NCBI RefSeq assembly: GCF_018403265.1
Contig: NZ_BOSI01000002.1
Coordinates: 124,001 to 188,000 of the forward strand
Source of the DNA: Paenibacillus sp. J31TS4
GTDB lineage: Bacteria; Bacillota; Bacilli; Paenibacillales; NBRC-103111
DNA: 64,000 nt
Direction: 5' to 3'
Part shown: positions 9,426 to 17,428 of the stretch, in pieces
Layout: each line of letters starts with the position of its first letter
Numbering within the stretch: position 1 is the first letter of the stretch
The notes under the pieces: generated by a model
What the model was told of the DNA's origin: nothing
Databases searched by the model: none
Seen by the model: the letters and a program-made list of their open reading frames with translations, nothing else
Program-made: the position numbers and the translations under genes

Positions 9426-9809
9426 TTACTGCTGCGCAATCTGAATAAGGTTGCCGCATGTATCGTCGAAGACAGCTATGGTCATTTCGCCCATTTTTGT
9501 CGGCTCCATAGTAAATTTCACGCCGTTTTCCGATAGTCGATGATACTCCTTAATAACATCCGCTACACCAAACATGGCTGCGGGGATGCCCTCGGCGAAA
9601 ATCTTACTCTGATACTCTTTGGCGGCAGGATGGTTATTCGGTTCGAGTAATAGCTCGGTACCGTCCTGCGCGTCGGGAGAAACAAGCGTGATCCACCTAT
9701 ATTCTCCGACGGGAACGTCATGCTTTTTTACAAAGCCAAGCGTCTTCGTATAGAATTCCAATGCCTGGTCTTGATCCTCAACGAAAATACTGGTCACTAT
9801 AATTTTCAT
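9426..9809 (-). CDS. VOC (glyoxalase/bleomycin-resistance fold) family protein
   Basis: A 127-residue single VOC module of two beta-alpha-beta-beta-beta units. It starts M-K-I-I-V-T-S-I-F-V-E-D-Q-D-Q-A-L-E-F-Y-T, the usual VOC opening, and ends with D-D-T-C-G-N-L-I-Q-I, the second-half metal or substrate strand. Such proteins include dioxygenases, glyoxalases and antibiotic-binding proteins; nothing points to one substrate. AAAGGAGG lies upstream of the ATG. It is transcribed against its neighbours and is more AT-rich than they are. Confidence 0.8.
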   Translation of the reverse strand: MKIIVTSIFVEDQDQALEFYTKTLGFVKKHDVPVGEYRWITLVSPDAQDGTELLLEPNNHPAAKEYQSKIFAEGIPAAMFGVADVIKEYHRLSENGVKFTMEPTKMGEMTIAVFDDTCGNLIQIAQQ

Positions 9810-9878
9810 TCCGGTTTAGCCTCCTTTAATAGTTGCGATGTTGTTGCTCTGCTAACATCTAAGCTTCATTCGGAATTA

Positions 9879-9906
9879 ATAATACTCTACCCATCCTCAC
9901 AGTAAA
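9879..9906 (-). promoter_or_regulatory. Candidate sigma-A promoter for the VOC gene
   Basis: On the minus strand TTTACT (9901-9906) and TATTAT (9879-9884) are separated by 16 bases, about 70 bases upstream of the VOC start. The rest of the 329-base gap 9810-10138 holds no recognisable gene or structure. Confidence 0.4.
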
Positions 9907-10138
9907 AGGGTAACGGGTTCGTTGTGGAAGAGAACTACCCGATAGCTTCCCCCTTTCTTCTGAATTTACGACCCTGCATCTTCCCATGCAAAAAAGATGG
10001 TTACGTTCGCCTGCCGCATAATGGGCAGATTGTGCGTTTTGGCCAATTTTTTCCGACGGCTGGGCGGCTTGCTCGGCAGAAGGAAAACGGAAGCCGGCGG
10101 GGAATGTAGGGAGGAGTCCATAAAAAAGGGGTGCTGGT

Positions 10139-10495
10139 ATGCGGGAGATCAGTCACGTGCAGCTTCCGGTCAAACGACTGGACAAGGCTATTGCCTGGTA
10201 CGAGGAGGTTTTGGGCTGCGAGCTTGCGGGCCATTTCGGGGTCTTTGCCGTTGTAAAATTCAAGGGCGATAAGGTAACCCTATTCCTGTGGGAATCGGCG
10301 GACGATACGACAACGACGTTCCGGGTGAACGTGGAGCCTTTTCCCGCGTTCGGCTTTCAGGTGGAGGATGGGGAGGATATGGACCGGTTATGCAAGGCCA
10401 TCCCGGAGGGCAAGGCTACTCGGGACGAAGAGGGGAGAAGGTTTTTGAAGTTTTTCGATCCGGATGGCAATATGCTGGTCGCCCATACGGAATGA
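10139..10495 (+). CDS. VOC family protein (glyoxalase-like)
   Basis: A 118-residue VOC module: opening I-S-H-V-Q-L-P-V-K-R-L-D-K-A-I-A-W-Y and closing F-F-D-P-D-G-N-M-L. Compared with the VOC protein encoded 330 bases upstream on the other strand it shares only the fold-level pattern, so this is not a recent duplication. Probable metal or small-molecule binding; substrate unknown. AAAAGGGGTG sits in front of the ATG. The 90-base gap to the Nudix pseudogene has no visible terminator, so the two may be co-transcribed. Confidence 0.75.
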   Translation: MREISHVQLPVKRLDKAIAWYEEVLGCELAGHFGVFAVVKFKGDKVTLFLWESADDTTTTFRVNVEPFPAFGFQVEDGEDMDRLCKAIPEGKATRDEEGRRFLKFFDPDGNMLVAHTE

Positions 10496-10585
10496 AGACT
10501 GCGGCAAGAGGGCGGAAGCAGGGCGGAACGGACTGAATGAACCGCCCAGCCGGCAGGTGCATTAGGAGGAAGGGGGGATAGAAGC

Positions 10586-11044
10586 ATGAAAGCAGTCTCC
10601 GTCGGGCTGCTGCTGACGGATGGATAGAGGTACCTCGCTTGTCATTCAACCGGGAACCGGTTTTATGATCTTCCCAAGGGGCTGTTGGAGGAAGGCGAGC
10701 ATCCGGTCGACGCCTGCCTAAGAGAAGTGCGGGAGGAGACGGGCCTTAACCTGGACCCCAGTCAGCTGAAGGATATGGGCGTGCTACCTTACTTAAAGAC
10801 GAAGGATCTGCATCTGTTCGTCTGCCGGACGGACGAGCTGCCCCCGCTGGACGCTATGGCGTGCACGACATATTTTGTCCATGCCCGGAGCGGGAAACGG
10901 CTGCCCGAGGTGGACGGGTACCGGTATATCCGCTTCGAGGAGGCGGAAGAGAGGATGACGGCGAATATGGCGTGTCTCCTCCGGCACGCGGCAAGCCTCC
11001 TCGGCCTGCCGGGAAGCGGCGGGAGAGGCGGTCAACAAACCTAA
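10586..11044 (+). pseudogene. Nudix hydrolase disrupted by an in-frame TAG
   Basis: From ATG 10586 (AGGAGGAAGGGGGG upstream) the frame reads M-K-A-V-S-V-G-L-L-L-T-D-G, then TAG at 10625-10627, then continues in the same frame R-Y-L-A-C-H-S-T-G to the stop at 11044. The body holds a perfect Nudix box: G-L-L-E-E-G-E, seven residues, then R-E-V-R-E-E-T-G-L. Without the TAG it would be a 152-residue Nudix hydrolase, a normal length. A single G-to-A change of TGG (Trp) would explain it. Reinitiation at TTG 10685 would lose the first beta strands. Either a recent pseudogene, a suppressed amber codon or a sequencing error. Confidence 0.75.
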
Positions 11045-11207
11045 GAAGCTCCACGGCAGCGAGCACCGGGTAGAGAGGCCGCGAGGGAAGGTCATTCCGC
11101 CCGCGGATTGGGCCGAGACGTCCATTGTGCGCTGCCGCCGGCATCTGGTAGAATCGGGTTCATGTGATGGATCGGACTGGCCCTTCCCTCCGACCAAAGT
11201 CGTAGAG

Positions 11208-11236
11208 ACGTTCAGCCAATGGTTGAACGTTTTTTT
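11208..11236 (+). terminator. Intrinsic terminator upstream of the MFS gene
   Basis: ACGTTCA (11208-11214) pairs with TGAACGT (11224-11230), with GCC/GGT extending the stem, then seven T. The rest of the 320-base gap 11045-11364 holds a second GC-rich dyad near 11260-11282 and no gene. Confidence 0.75.
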
Positions 11237-11364
11237 GCGCCCTGCTCCGACTCTCCGCCGACGCGCGGGGGGCCGCCCCGCGTTACGATAAGGGAACAAG
11301 CAGGCGGGCGGGGGAGATAGTAGCCGCTGACCGGCCGCCCCAGAAGAAAGAGAGCGTGATCCTC

Positions 11365-12624
11365 ATGAGCCGGCCTTCGTTCGTCTCCGCTTATCCAAAA
11401 GAATCGTGGTATTTTCTTATCGCAAGCTTCGTCAATTCGCTAGGCAGCTCGTTCATGTGGCCGCTGACGACGCTTTATGTCCATAATGTGCTGCACCGGT
11501 CCTACGGGGAAGCCGGGCTCGTGCTGCTGCTGCAGTCGATCGCCTCGATCGTCGGCCAGCTGGCGGGAGGCTCGCTGTATCATCGGATCGGCGTCAAGCC
11601 GCTCATCGTCGGCTCGCTTCTGCTCGGCGGAACCGCGCAGCTGTCCTTGATCGCGGTCAGGGAGTGGCCGTTCTATATCGCGGTCATGATGACGATCGGC
11701 TTCCTGAACGCCATCTCGATGCCGGCGATCCAGGCCTACGTCGGCTTCCGCTGGAAGGAGCAGCGCCGCAAGCTGTTCAACCTGATCTATGTCGGCAATA
11801 ACCTGGGGATGGCGATCGGAACCTCGATCGCAGGCGTCTTGGCCGCCATGTTCAGCTTTACCGTCAATTTCACGGTGAACAGCGTCTCCACGCTTGGCTT
11901 CGGCCTGTTCTTCCTGTTCTTCCTGAAGCAGACCGTCCGCGAGCCGCAAGGAGAAGCCGCTGCCGTCCCGGGAGGCGGCAAGCCGGTCTACGAGAAGACG
12001 ACCTGGCAGCTGCTCGGAAACGTCAAGCTGTACCTGTTCATGGCGCTCGGCTCGATGCTGGTCTGGTTCTCTACCTCCGTGTGGAACTCCGGGGTCGCTC
12101 CCTATCTGGATGAGCAGGGCCGCGGGATGGCGTCGTACAGCTTCCTCTGGACGGTGAACGGGATCGTCATCTTCGCGGGCCAGCCGCTGCTGGCGCTGCT
12201 CAAGCGCTATCTCGCACGCAGTCTCCCCGCCCAGCTAATCGCTTGCTCCATGCTGTATGCGACGGGCTTCAGCCTCATCCTGCTGTCCCAGTCGTACAGT
12301 ATGATGATCACCGGCATGGTGATCACGACGTTCGGGGAAATGCTCCTAGCCCCGACGGTACCTGCCTTCCTGACGGAGAAGGCTGGCCGCTACTCGCCGT
12401 TTTACCTCGGCCTCGTCGGCGCGATCGGCACGTTCGGCCGGCTGGCGGGTCCCTATACGCTCGGCACGACGTACGACCACGGAGGGGTTCATCCAGTGCT
12501 AGCAATCGCCGCGCTTGCTCCGGTCGTGGCGACCGTGTTTTACGTCATCCACGCCTCCTTCCACCGGGAACCAAGGAAGAGCGAGGCGGCCGTGCCTCTG
12601 CCCGAACCGGTGCCGGAGAGCTAA
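11365..12624 (+). CDS. Major facilitator superfamily transporter
   Basis: A 419-residue membrane transporter with about 12 predicted helices and a central loop near residue 200. The N-terminal half carries the loop-2/3 pattern G-x-L-x-x-R-I-G (residues ~75-83 read G-G-S-L-Y-H-R-I-G) and a G-N-N-L-G-M-A-I-G-T segment in helix 5 like that of drug/H+ antiporters. Multidrug or small-metabolite efflux is the usual role but no substrate signature is seen. ATG 11365 is preferred to GTG 11356 because the AGAAAGAGAG purine run is then at a workable distance. Confidence 0.75.
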   Translation: MSRPSFVSAYPKESWYFLIASFVNSLGSSFMWPLTTLYVHNVLHRSYGEAGLVLLLQSIASIVGQLAGGSLYHRIGVKPLIVGSLLLGGTAQLSLIAVREWPFYIAVMMTIGFLNAISMPAIQAYVGFRWKEQRRKLFNLIYVGNNLGMAIGTSIAGVLAAMFSFTVNFTVNSVSTLGFGLFFLFFLKQTVREPQGEAAAVPGGGKPVYEKTTWQLLGNVKLYLFMALGSMLVWFSTSVWNSGVAPYLDEQGRGMASYSFLWTVNGIVIFAGQPLLALLKRYLARSLPAQLIACSMLYATGFSLILLSQSYSMMITGMVITTFGEMLLAPTVPAFLTEKAGRYSPFYLGLVGAIGTFGRLAGPYTLGTTYDHGGVHPVLAIAALAPVVATVFYVIHASFHREPRKSEAAVPLPEPVPES

Positions 12625-12719
12625 GGCCGCCTTATCCCGTCCGGACTGGTGGACGCACCTTCCCCGTCCGGAGTGGGGGATGCCCAGGCCACCTCGGCGG
12701 AAGCTGGAGCCGGCCTTTT

Positions 12720-12905
12720 CCCAATGTCAAGTACACACCGCACGCGCAGTGGGGAAATGCTTTCGTCAAGTTATTTCCGTTCACCAATCTGACGCTGTCG
12801 GGAATTTTGGCGGCCGGCGTCTATGTGTGGCTCGGGTACATCCTGTTCCGCTACACCGCTTCGTCCCACGCGGTCGCCGCCTCGGAGCCGTCGTCCAAGA
12901 TTTGA
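12720..12905 (+). pseudogene. Possible remnant of a membrane-protein C-terminus
   Basis: Within the 474-base gap 12625-13098 one frame reads ...F-V-K-L-F-P-F-T-N-L-T-L-S-G-I-L-A-A-G-V and on through a hydrophobic helix to S-S-K-I and a stop at 12903-12905. It has no start codon with a ribosome binding site, so it is at best a gene remnant. Low confidence. Confidence 0.25.
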
Positions 12906-12960
12906 CGCCTGCTTATAATGGCTTTGCGAGATTCCGCCTTCCGGCGAACGGAACTGCCTC

Positions 12961-13000
12961 AAGCCCCGCCCGCTCCTTACGGAGCACGGCGGGGCTTTTG
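12961..13000. terminator. Bidirectional terminator hairpin before pyk
   Basis: AAGCCCCGCC (12961-12970) pairs with GGCGGGGCTT (12988-12997), with an inner GCTCC/GGAGC stem around TTAC. It lies downstream of the minus-strand pyk gene and of plus-strand transcription. Confidence 0.75.
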
Positions 13001-13098
13001 GTTTGGTTGGGGAAGGAGCGGGTGCGTGCTCTCTTGGGAGGAACGCTCCTCTAATGGTCCCTTGACTACAGCGCGCAGCGCACAAGGGGGGGAGGGGG

Positions 13099-14514
13099 CT
13101 ACACGCGTTCTACCTTGATCAGATTCGTCGTGCCGGCAAGGCCGACGGGAACGCCCGCCGTCACGACGGCGAGCTCGCCCCGCTGCAGCAGCCCGGCGTC
13201 CACGACGGAGGCGGCGGAGGCTCTCAGCATGTCGTCGGTGTCTGTCGCCCGGCTGCTCAGTACCGGCACGACTCCCCAAGTGAGCGTCAGCCGGCGCAGC
13301 GTAGGCAGGTGGGGCGTTAGGGCGATGATCGGCGCGCTCGGGCGATGCCGCGAGACCATCCGGGCGGTGAAGCCGCTCTCCGTTGGGGTCAAGATCGCCT
13401 TGGCCCCGAGAGCCTCGCTGATCGCCACGGCGGACCGGCCGATCGCATCCGTGATCGAGGACGGCGAAGCGGCGGCTTCCGAAGGGGCGGGATGGTGGTA
13501 GTCCGCGATCGATTCGGCCCGGCGGACGACTGCCGCCATCGTCCGGACGGCTTCGACCGGATAGCGGCCCGCCGCCGTCTCGCCGGACAGCATGACCGCA
13601 TCCGCCCCCTGCAGCACCGCGTTTGCGACATCGCTCACTTCGGCACGGGTCGGCCGGGGATTGCTCTGCATCGACTCCAGCATGTGGGTGGCGACGATGC
13701 TCGGCTTGCCGGCTGCCTGGCACTTGGCGATCATCTCTCGCTGGAGAAGGGGGACGTCCTCCACCGGAATCTCGACGCCGAGGTCGCCACGGGCCACCAT
13801 GATGCCGTCTGAAGCTTCCAGGATCGCGTCGAACTCGTCGATGCCCTCCTCGTTCTCAATCTTGGAGACGATGCCGACATGGGGTGCCCCCAGATCCTCG
13901 AGCAGCTGCCGGACCTGCAGAATGTCTTCCGCCCGGCGCACGAACGAGACGGCCAAGAAGTCGATCCCTTCCTGCACGCCGAACCGGATGTGGCGGATAT
14001 CCCGCTCGGTGACACCGGGCAGCGTCGTCCGGACGCCGGGAAGATTCACGCCCTTGCGCGGCTTAATCGTGCCGCCGTTTACGATGACGCAGTGGATGTC
14101 GGGGCCGTCGATCGCCTCGACCAGCAGCTCGATAAGCCCGTCGTCGAGCAGGATCGTCTGCCCCGGCTTCATCACCTGCGGCATCTCGGCATAGCTTACC
14201 GGGATGCGCTGCCCGTCGCCCTCGACCGGCTCGGTCGTCAGCGTCAGCCGTTCTCCTTCTACAAGCTCGTAAGCGGGCTCCTTCAGCCCGCCGATCCGGA
14301 TCTCGGGTCCCTTGATGTCGAGGAGGACGGCTACCGGCGTGCCCGTCTCCTCCGCGGCTTGGCGGATATCCCGGATTCTCCGGCTGTGCTCCTCCAGCTC
14401 GCCATGCGCCATATTCAGCCGCGCCACATTCATTCCTTCGCTCATGAGCTGTTTGAGCGTGTCCGGATGATCGCACGATGGTCCCATCGTGCAGACCAGC
14501 TTTGTTCTGTTCAT
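13099..14514 (-). CDS. pyk: Pyruvate kinase, short form with altered potassium site
   Basis: Converts phosphoenolpyruvate and ADP to pyruvate and ATP. The 471-residue chain has the A/B/C domains but lacks the extra C-terminal PEP-utiliser-like domain of Bacillus Pyk (~585 residues). Conserved: R32, N34, D66, K68, E71, catalytic K218 and E220 in S-K-I-E-N, D244 in A-R-G-D-L-G, T276, and R-P-T-R-A-E-V-S-D. Numbering matches E. coli PykF to at least residue 71. Odd points: N-M-A-H-G replaces N-F-S-H-G (Ser36 to Ala, a potassium ligand), D-I-K-G-P replaces D-T-K-G-P, and T-H-M-L-E-S replaces T-Q-M-L-E-S. GGGAGG precedes the ATG. It stands alone, not beside pfkA, so it is probably a second isozyme. 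Confidence 0.85.
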   Translation of the reverse strand: MNRTKLVCTMGPSCDHPDTLKQLMSEGMNVARLNMAHGELEEHSRRIRDIRQAAEETGTPVAVLLDIKGPEIRIGGLKEPAYELVEGERLTLTTEPVEGDGQRIPVSYAEMPQVMKPGQTILLDDGLIELLVEAIDGPDIHCVIVNGGTIKPRKGVNLPGVRTTLPGVTERDIRHIRFGVQEGIDFLAVSFVRRAEDILQVRQLLEDLGAPHVGIVSKIENEEGIDEFDAILEASDGIMVARGDLGVEIPVEDVPLLQREMIAKCQAAGKPSIVATHMLESMQSNPRPTRAEVSDVANAVLQGADAVMLSGETAAGRYPVEAVRTMAAVVRRAESIADYHHPAPSEAAASPSSITDAIGRSAVAISEALGAKAILTPTESGFTARMVSRHRPSAPIIALTPHLPTLRRLTLTWGVVPVLSSRATDTDDMLRASAASVVDAGLLQRGELAVVTAGVPVGLAGTTNLIKVERV

Positions 14515-14584
14515 AGTCAGCAGCCTCCCGTGTCGAAACGTATGGTGTTTAGTGTACGGGATCTGCCCCGGTTTGGCTATGAAG

Positions 14585-14613
14585 TATAGTATGATAGAGG
14601 GAATATAGTATGA
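14585..14613 (+). promoter_or_regulatory. Direct repeat TATAGTATGA in the pyk/araC intergenic region
   Basis: TATAGTATGA occurs at 14585-14594 and again at 14604-14613, 19 bases apart, just upstream of the AraC-family start. It may supply the -10 element or form a paired AraC half-site. Confidence 0.35.
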
Positions 14614-14630
14614 ATTTGGAGTGAAAAAAG

Positions 14631-15407
14631 ATGAAGCTGCAGCAAATCCGGCTGGACCGAGGCGTCAACTGGAAGGAATCGCGATCCGCCGACAGCGGTC
14701 TCGTGCTCCTTGTGGCGGGCCTGTACGGCAAATGCGTGTACGAGGTGGCAGGTAAACGGCTCGAGCTCGAACCGGGAGCTGTGCTCCTCGTGCCGGAGGA
14801 CGCCTCTTATACGGCTTACAGCCCGCCCGGACAGCTGCACGAAAAGCTCACCGCCACGCTCGTTTGGCAGGAGGAAGAGGGCCTTCCCTTGCTTGAGGAA
14901 GTCCGAATGCTCCCTGCCGCGGGACCCGCCGTCCTGCTGCAGGAGAGGATGAAGCGCGTTCACCGGGAATGGAGCGACGGGCTGCCTTATGCCTCCGTTC
15001 GGGGAGGAGCTCTGCTGCTGGATGCCCTCGTTGTCTGGTGCCGGGAGCTGGATGCCCGGGCGGTTTCGGGCGAGACGATACGGCTCGCGGAGCGGATGAA
15101 GCAATATATCCGGAACCATTACCGCGACAAGGTGACCAAGGAGGAGCTCGGGACGGCAATCGGCCGCACGCCCAATCATGCTGCTGCTGTCTTCAAGCGG
15201 GCGACCGGGCAGACGATCAGCGAATTCGTGCATGGGCACCGGATCCGGACGGCGGAATACATGCTGACGGAATCGAGCCTGTCGGTCGGAGAAATCGCGG
15301 AGTTCGTCGGGTACCGGGATGTGTCGTATTTTCACCGGCTGTTCAAGCGTGCGACGGGCAGGTCCCCGTCCTCCTATCTGAGCGAGAGGGAGCCCCCGCT
15401 GCTTTAA
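14631..15407 (+). CDS. AraC-family transcriptional regulator
   Basis: A 258-residue regulator. Residues ~1-85 form a cupin-like sensor (E-L-E-P-G-A-V-L-L-V-P around 45-55, typical of sugar-sensing AraC proteins). Residues ~160-255 hold two helix-turn-helix units, the second with the diagnostic V-G-E-I-A-E-F-V-G-Y-x-D-V-S-Y-F-H-R-L-F-K-R-A-T-G-x-S-P-S-S-Y. The start ATG is 9 bases after a GGAG. It is divergent from pyk; the ligand and target genes are not evident. Confidence 0.85.
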   Translation: MKLQQIRLDRGVNWKESRSADSGLVLLVAGLYGKCVYEVAGKRLELEPGAVLLVPEDASYTAYSPPGQLHEKLTATLVWQEEEGLPLLEEVRMLPAAGPAVLLQERMKRVHREWSDGLPYASVRGGALLLDALVVWCRELDARAVSGETIRLAERMKQYIRNHYRDKVTKEELGTAIGRTPNHAAAVFKRATGQTISEFVHGHRIRTAEYMLTESSLSVGEIAEFVGYRDVSYFHRLFKRATGRSPSSYLSEREPPLL

Positions 15408-15563
15408 CGGGAGTCTCCCGGCAAGCGGGATTAGAATTTCTGACGCTGCGAATGAGCGGAAGACGAGAAAACTCGACTATACCCAATTTTTCCCGGGCAT
15501 TTCGGCGGAAATTGGCTAAACTGAAGAAGCAGGCGGGTACGCTGCAGAAAGGAATGATGGGTT

Positions 15564-15620
15564 ATGTCAATTGTGAATGTTGGAACGAAATGTTTGTCCT
15601 CTGCAGGTGCCCTTAGGTAG
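15564..15620 (+). CDS. Candidate leader peptide upstream of rsgA
   Basis: An 18-codon frame (M-S-I-V-N-V-G-T-K-C-L-S-S-A-G-A-L-R) with AAAGGA 10 bases before its ATG, ending immediately before the first arm of the attenuator structure. An overlapping alternative frame, 15554-15616, encodes 20 residues with four cysteines (C-E-C and C-R-C) but its AAAGGA is too close. The 293-base gap 15408-15700 holds no other gene. Confidence 0.4.
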   Translation: MSIVNVGTKCLSSAGALR

Positions 15621-15691
15621 ACAGGAACAAGTTACGTAAGGCTCCTGTAGAGGCTGGCCGCTGCGAGGCGGCAACCCCAATCCACAGGAGG
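15621..15691 (+). promoter_or_regulatory. Candidate translational attenuator sequestering the rsgA ribosome binding site
   Basis: TCCTGT (15643-15648) can pair with ACAGGA just upstream (15621-15626), or as CTCCTGT (15642-15648) with ACAGGAG (15684-15690), which overlaps the rsgA AGGAGG. A separate stem GCCGC/GCGGC (15657-15661 with 15668-15672) lies between. The two pairings are mutually exclusive, the arrangement of leader-peptide-controlled switches. Confidence 0.5.
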
Positions 15692-15700
15692 AATCAATAG

Positions 15701-16765
15701 ATGAAGATGAAGCAATTGGGCTGGAACCCCGAAAGGGAAGCGGCCTTTCACACATATCAACAGCAGGGCTGGGTGCCGGGGCGCGTGGCGATGGAGCATA
15801 CGCATCTCTACCGGGTGCTCACAGAGGAAGGCGATGTACTCGCCGAAGTCTCCGGCCGGATGAGGCATGAAGCGGCTGGCCGCGCAGACTATCCGGCAGT
15901 CGGCGACTGGGTAGCGCTTGCCGTTCGGCAGGAAGAAGGCCGGGCAACCATCCACGGCGTGCTGCCGCGAGTCAGCAAATTCTCCCGCCGGGCGGCGGGC
16001 CCGACGGTAGAGGAGCAGATCGTCGCCACGAATATCGACACCGTGTTTCTGGTCAGCGCGCTTAACCTGGATTTCAACCTGCGCCGGCTGGAGCGGTATT
16101 TGACGCTTGCTTGGGAAAGCGGAGCGAACCCGGTCATCGTGCTGAGCAAGGCCGATCTCTCGGATCGGGTGGAGGCGCTGACGGCGGAGGCGGCCGCGAT
16201 CGCGCCGGGCGTCCCGGTACTGCCTGTCAGCTCGGTAGAGGGCCAAGGGCTCGAGCAGCTGGAGCCGTATCTTAAGGAAGGCGAGACCGTGGCACTGCTC
16301 GGCTCTTCGGGAGCAGGCAAGTCGACGCTGATCAACCGGCTGATGGGCAGCGAGCGGCTGCGTACCGGCGGCATCCGGGAGGGCGACGACCGGGGCAAGC
16401 ATACGACGACGCACCGCGAGCTCGTCGTGCTGCCCGGTGGCGGAATGCTCATCGACACGCCCGGCATGCGCGAGCTGCAGATGTGGGAAGCCGAGGAAGG
16501 CTTAAGCGGGTCCTTCGCGGACGTTGAGGAGCTGGCCAGTACATGCCGGTTTCCGGACTGCCGGCACGACCGGGAGCCGGGCTGTGCCGTCAAGCAGGCG
16601 CTTGAGAACGGCACGCTGCCACGCAGCCGGTTCGACAATTACGGGAAGCTGCAAAAAGAGCTGGCCTTTCTCGCGCGCAAGGAGAACAAGTCTCTGCAGG
16701 CGGCCCATAAGGACAAGTGGAAGAAAATTCACCAGGCCGCCAAGCAGAGAAGCAACCGGGAGTGA
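15701..16765 (+). CDS. rsgA: Ribosome small-subunit GTPase RsgA (circularly permuted GTPase)
   Basis: GTPase that checks and releases late 30S assembly intermediates. The 354-residue chain shows an OB-fold N-terminus with Y-P-A-V-G-D-W-V (64-71), then the permuted GTPase motif order: S-K-A-D (G4, 149-152), P-loop G-S-S-G-A-G-K-S (201-208), T-T-T-H (235-238) and D-T-P-G (252-255). A zinc-binding set follows: C282, C287, H289, C295. ATG has AGGAGG 9 bases upstream. It stands alone rather than in the usual prpC-prkC-rsgA cluster, so it may be a second RsgA-type paralogue. The leader region suggests translational control. Confidence 0.9.
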   Translation: MKMKQLGWNPEREAAFHTYQQQGWVPGRVAMEHTHLYRVLTEEGDVLAEVSGRMRHEAAGRADYPAVGDWVALAVRQEEGRATIHGVLPRVSKFSRRAAGPTVEEQIVATNIDTVFLVSALNLDFNLRRLERYLTLAWESGANPVIVLSKADLSDRVEALTAEAAAIAPGVPVLPVSSVEGQGLEQLEPYLKEGETVALLGSSGAGKSTLINRLMGSERLRTGGIREGDDRGKHTTTHRELVVLPGGGMLIDTPGMRELQMWEAEEGLSGSFADVEELASTCRFPDCRHDREPGCAVKQALENGTLPRSRFDNYGKLQKELAFLARKENKSLQAAHKDKWKKIHQAAKQRSNRE

Positions 16766-16793
16766 GCAGCAGGGCGCAGCTCAACCAAGAAAA

Positions 16794-16833
16794 AGGCTGT
16801 CAGGTCCTAAAGGGCTTGACGGCTTTTTTTTCT
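16794..16833 (+). terminator. Intrinsic terminator of rsgA
   Basis: A 14-bp stem with several G-T pairs (16794-16807 with 16812-16825), loop TAAA, then a T-run. Confidence 0.8.
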
Positions 16834-16901
16834 TTTGCTAGGGGGGACGAAGCGCTTAACAAGGTGTTCGGCGTTAAAAGAAGGGGATCAACCGCATGCC
16901 A

Positions 16902-16931
16902 TTTACCATATATTAGAAGTGGTGGTATAGT
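16902..16931 (+). promoter_or_regulatory. Candidate sigma-A promoter for the GNAT pair
   Basis: TTTACC (16902-16907) and TATAGT (16926-16931), 18 bases apart, about 50 bases before the GNAT start. A short dyad TACCA/TGGTA overlaps it. Confidence 0.45.
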
Positions 16932-16979
16932 AGCAAGACAAGCAGCAGTCCTTCATTCTACTTGGCAAGGAGAGAGCCC

Positions 16980-17408
16980 ATGATTCGGGAAGCGGTAAGA
17001 ACGGATCGCGACCAGCTGTTCGGTTTGTACAAAATGCTGGTGCCGAACAGCAGAAAAATGAATGTCCAGGAAGAGCAGATCGAAGTGGTCCGAAACGATC
17101 CCCATACATACCTGTTCGTTTATGAAGAAGAGGGAGTCCTGATCGGTACGGTCACCCTCAATATTTGCCTGCAGGCGATGCATGGGCTGAGGCCGTACGG
17201 CGTAGTCGAGAACATCGTCGTGCATGAGGATCATCGGGGGAAGAGAGTAGGACAAGCCCTGCTCCAGCATGTGGAGGACATTTGCCAATCGTTGAACTGC
17301 CACCGCATCATGCTGCTCAGCAACGCCACGCGTCATCAAGCCCATCGGTTTTTTGAGCGAGAAGGCTTCGACGGCTCCGTGAGCAGGGGATTTAAGAAAT
17401 ATTTCTGA
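16980..17408 (+). CDS. GNAT N-acetyltransferase
   Basis: A 142-residue acetyltransferase. The acetyl-CoA site is the V-E-N-I-V-V-H-E-D-H-R-G-K-R-V-G-Q-A-L-L motif near residues 74-93, and the C-terminal H-Q-A-H-R-F-F-E-R-E-G-F motif is typical of small GNATs. AAGGAG lies 8 bases before ATG 16980; the frame is open to 16962 but lacks a ribosome binding site there. A second GNAT gene follows after 20 bases, so the two form a small operon. The acceptor is unknown. Confidence 0.8.
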   Translation: MIREAVRTDRDQLFGLYKMLVPNSRKMNVQEEQIEVVRNDPHTYLFVYEEEGVLIGTVTLNICLQAMHGLRPYGVVENIVVHEDHRGKRVGQALLQHVEDICQSLNCHRIMLLSNATRHQAHRFFEREGFDGSVSRGFKKYF

Positions 17409-17428
17409 TCACTTCTGGAGGTGACGGC

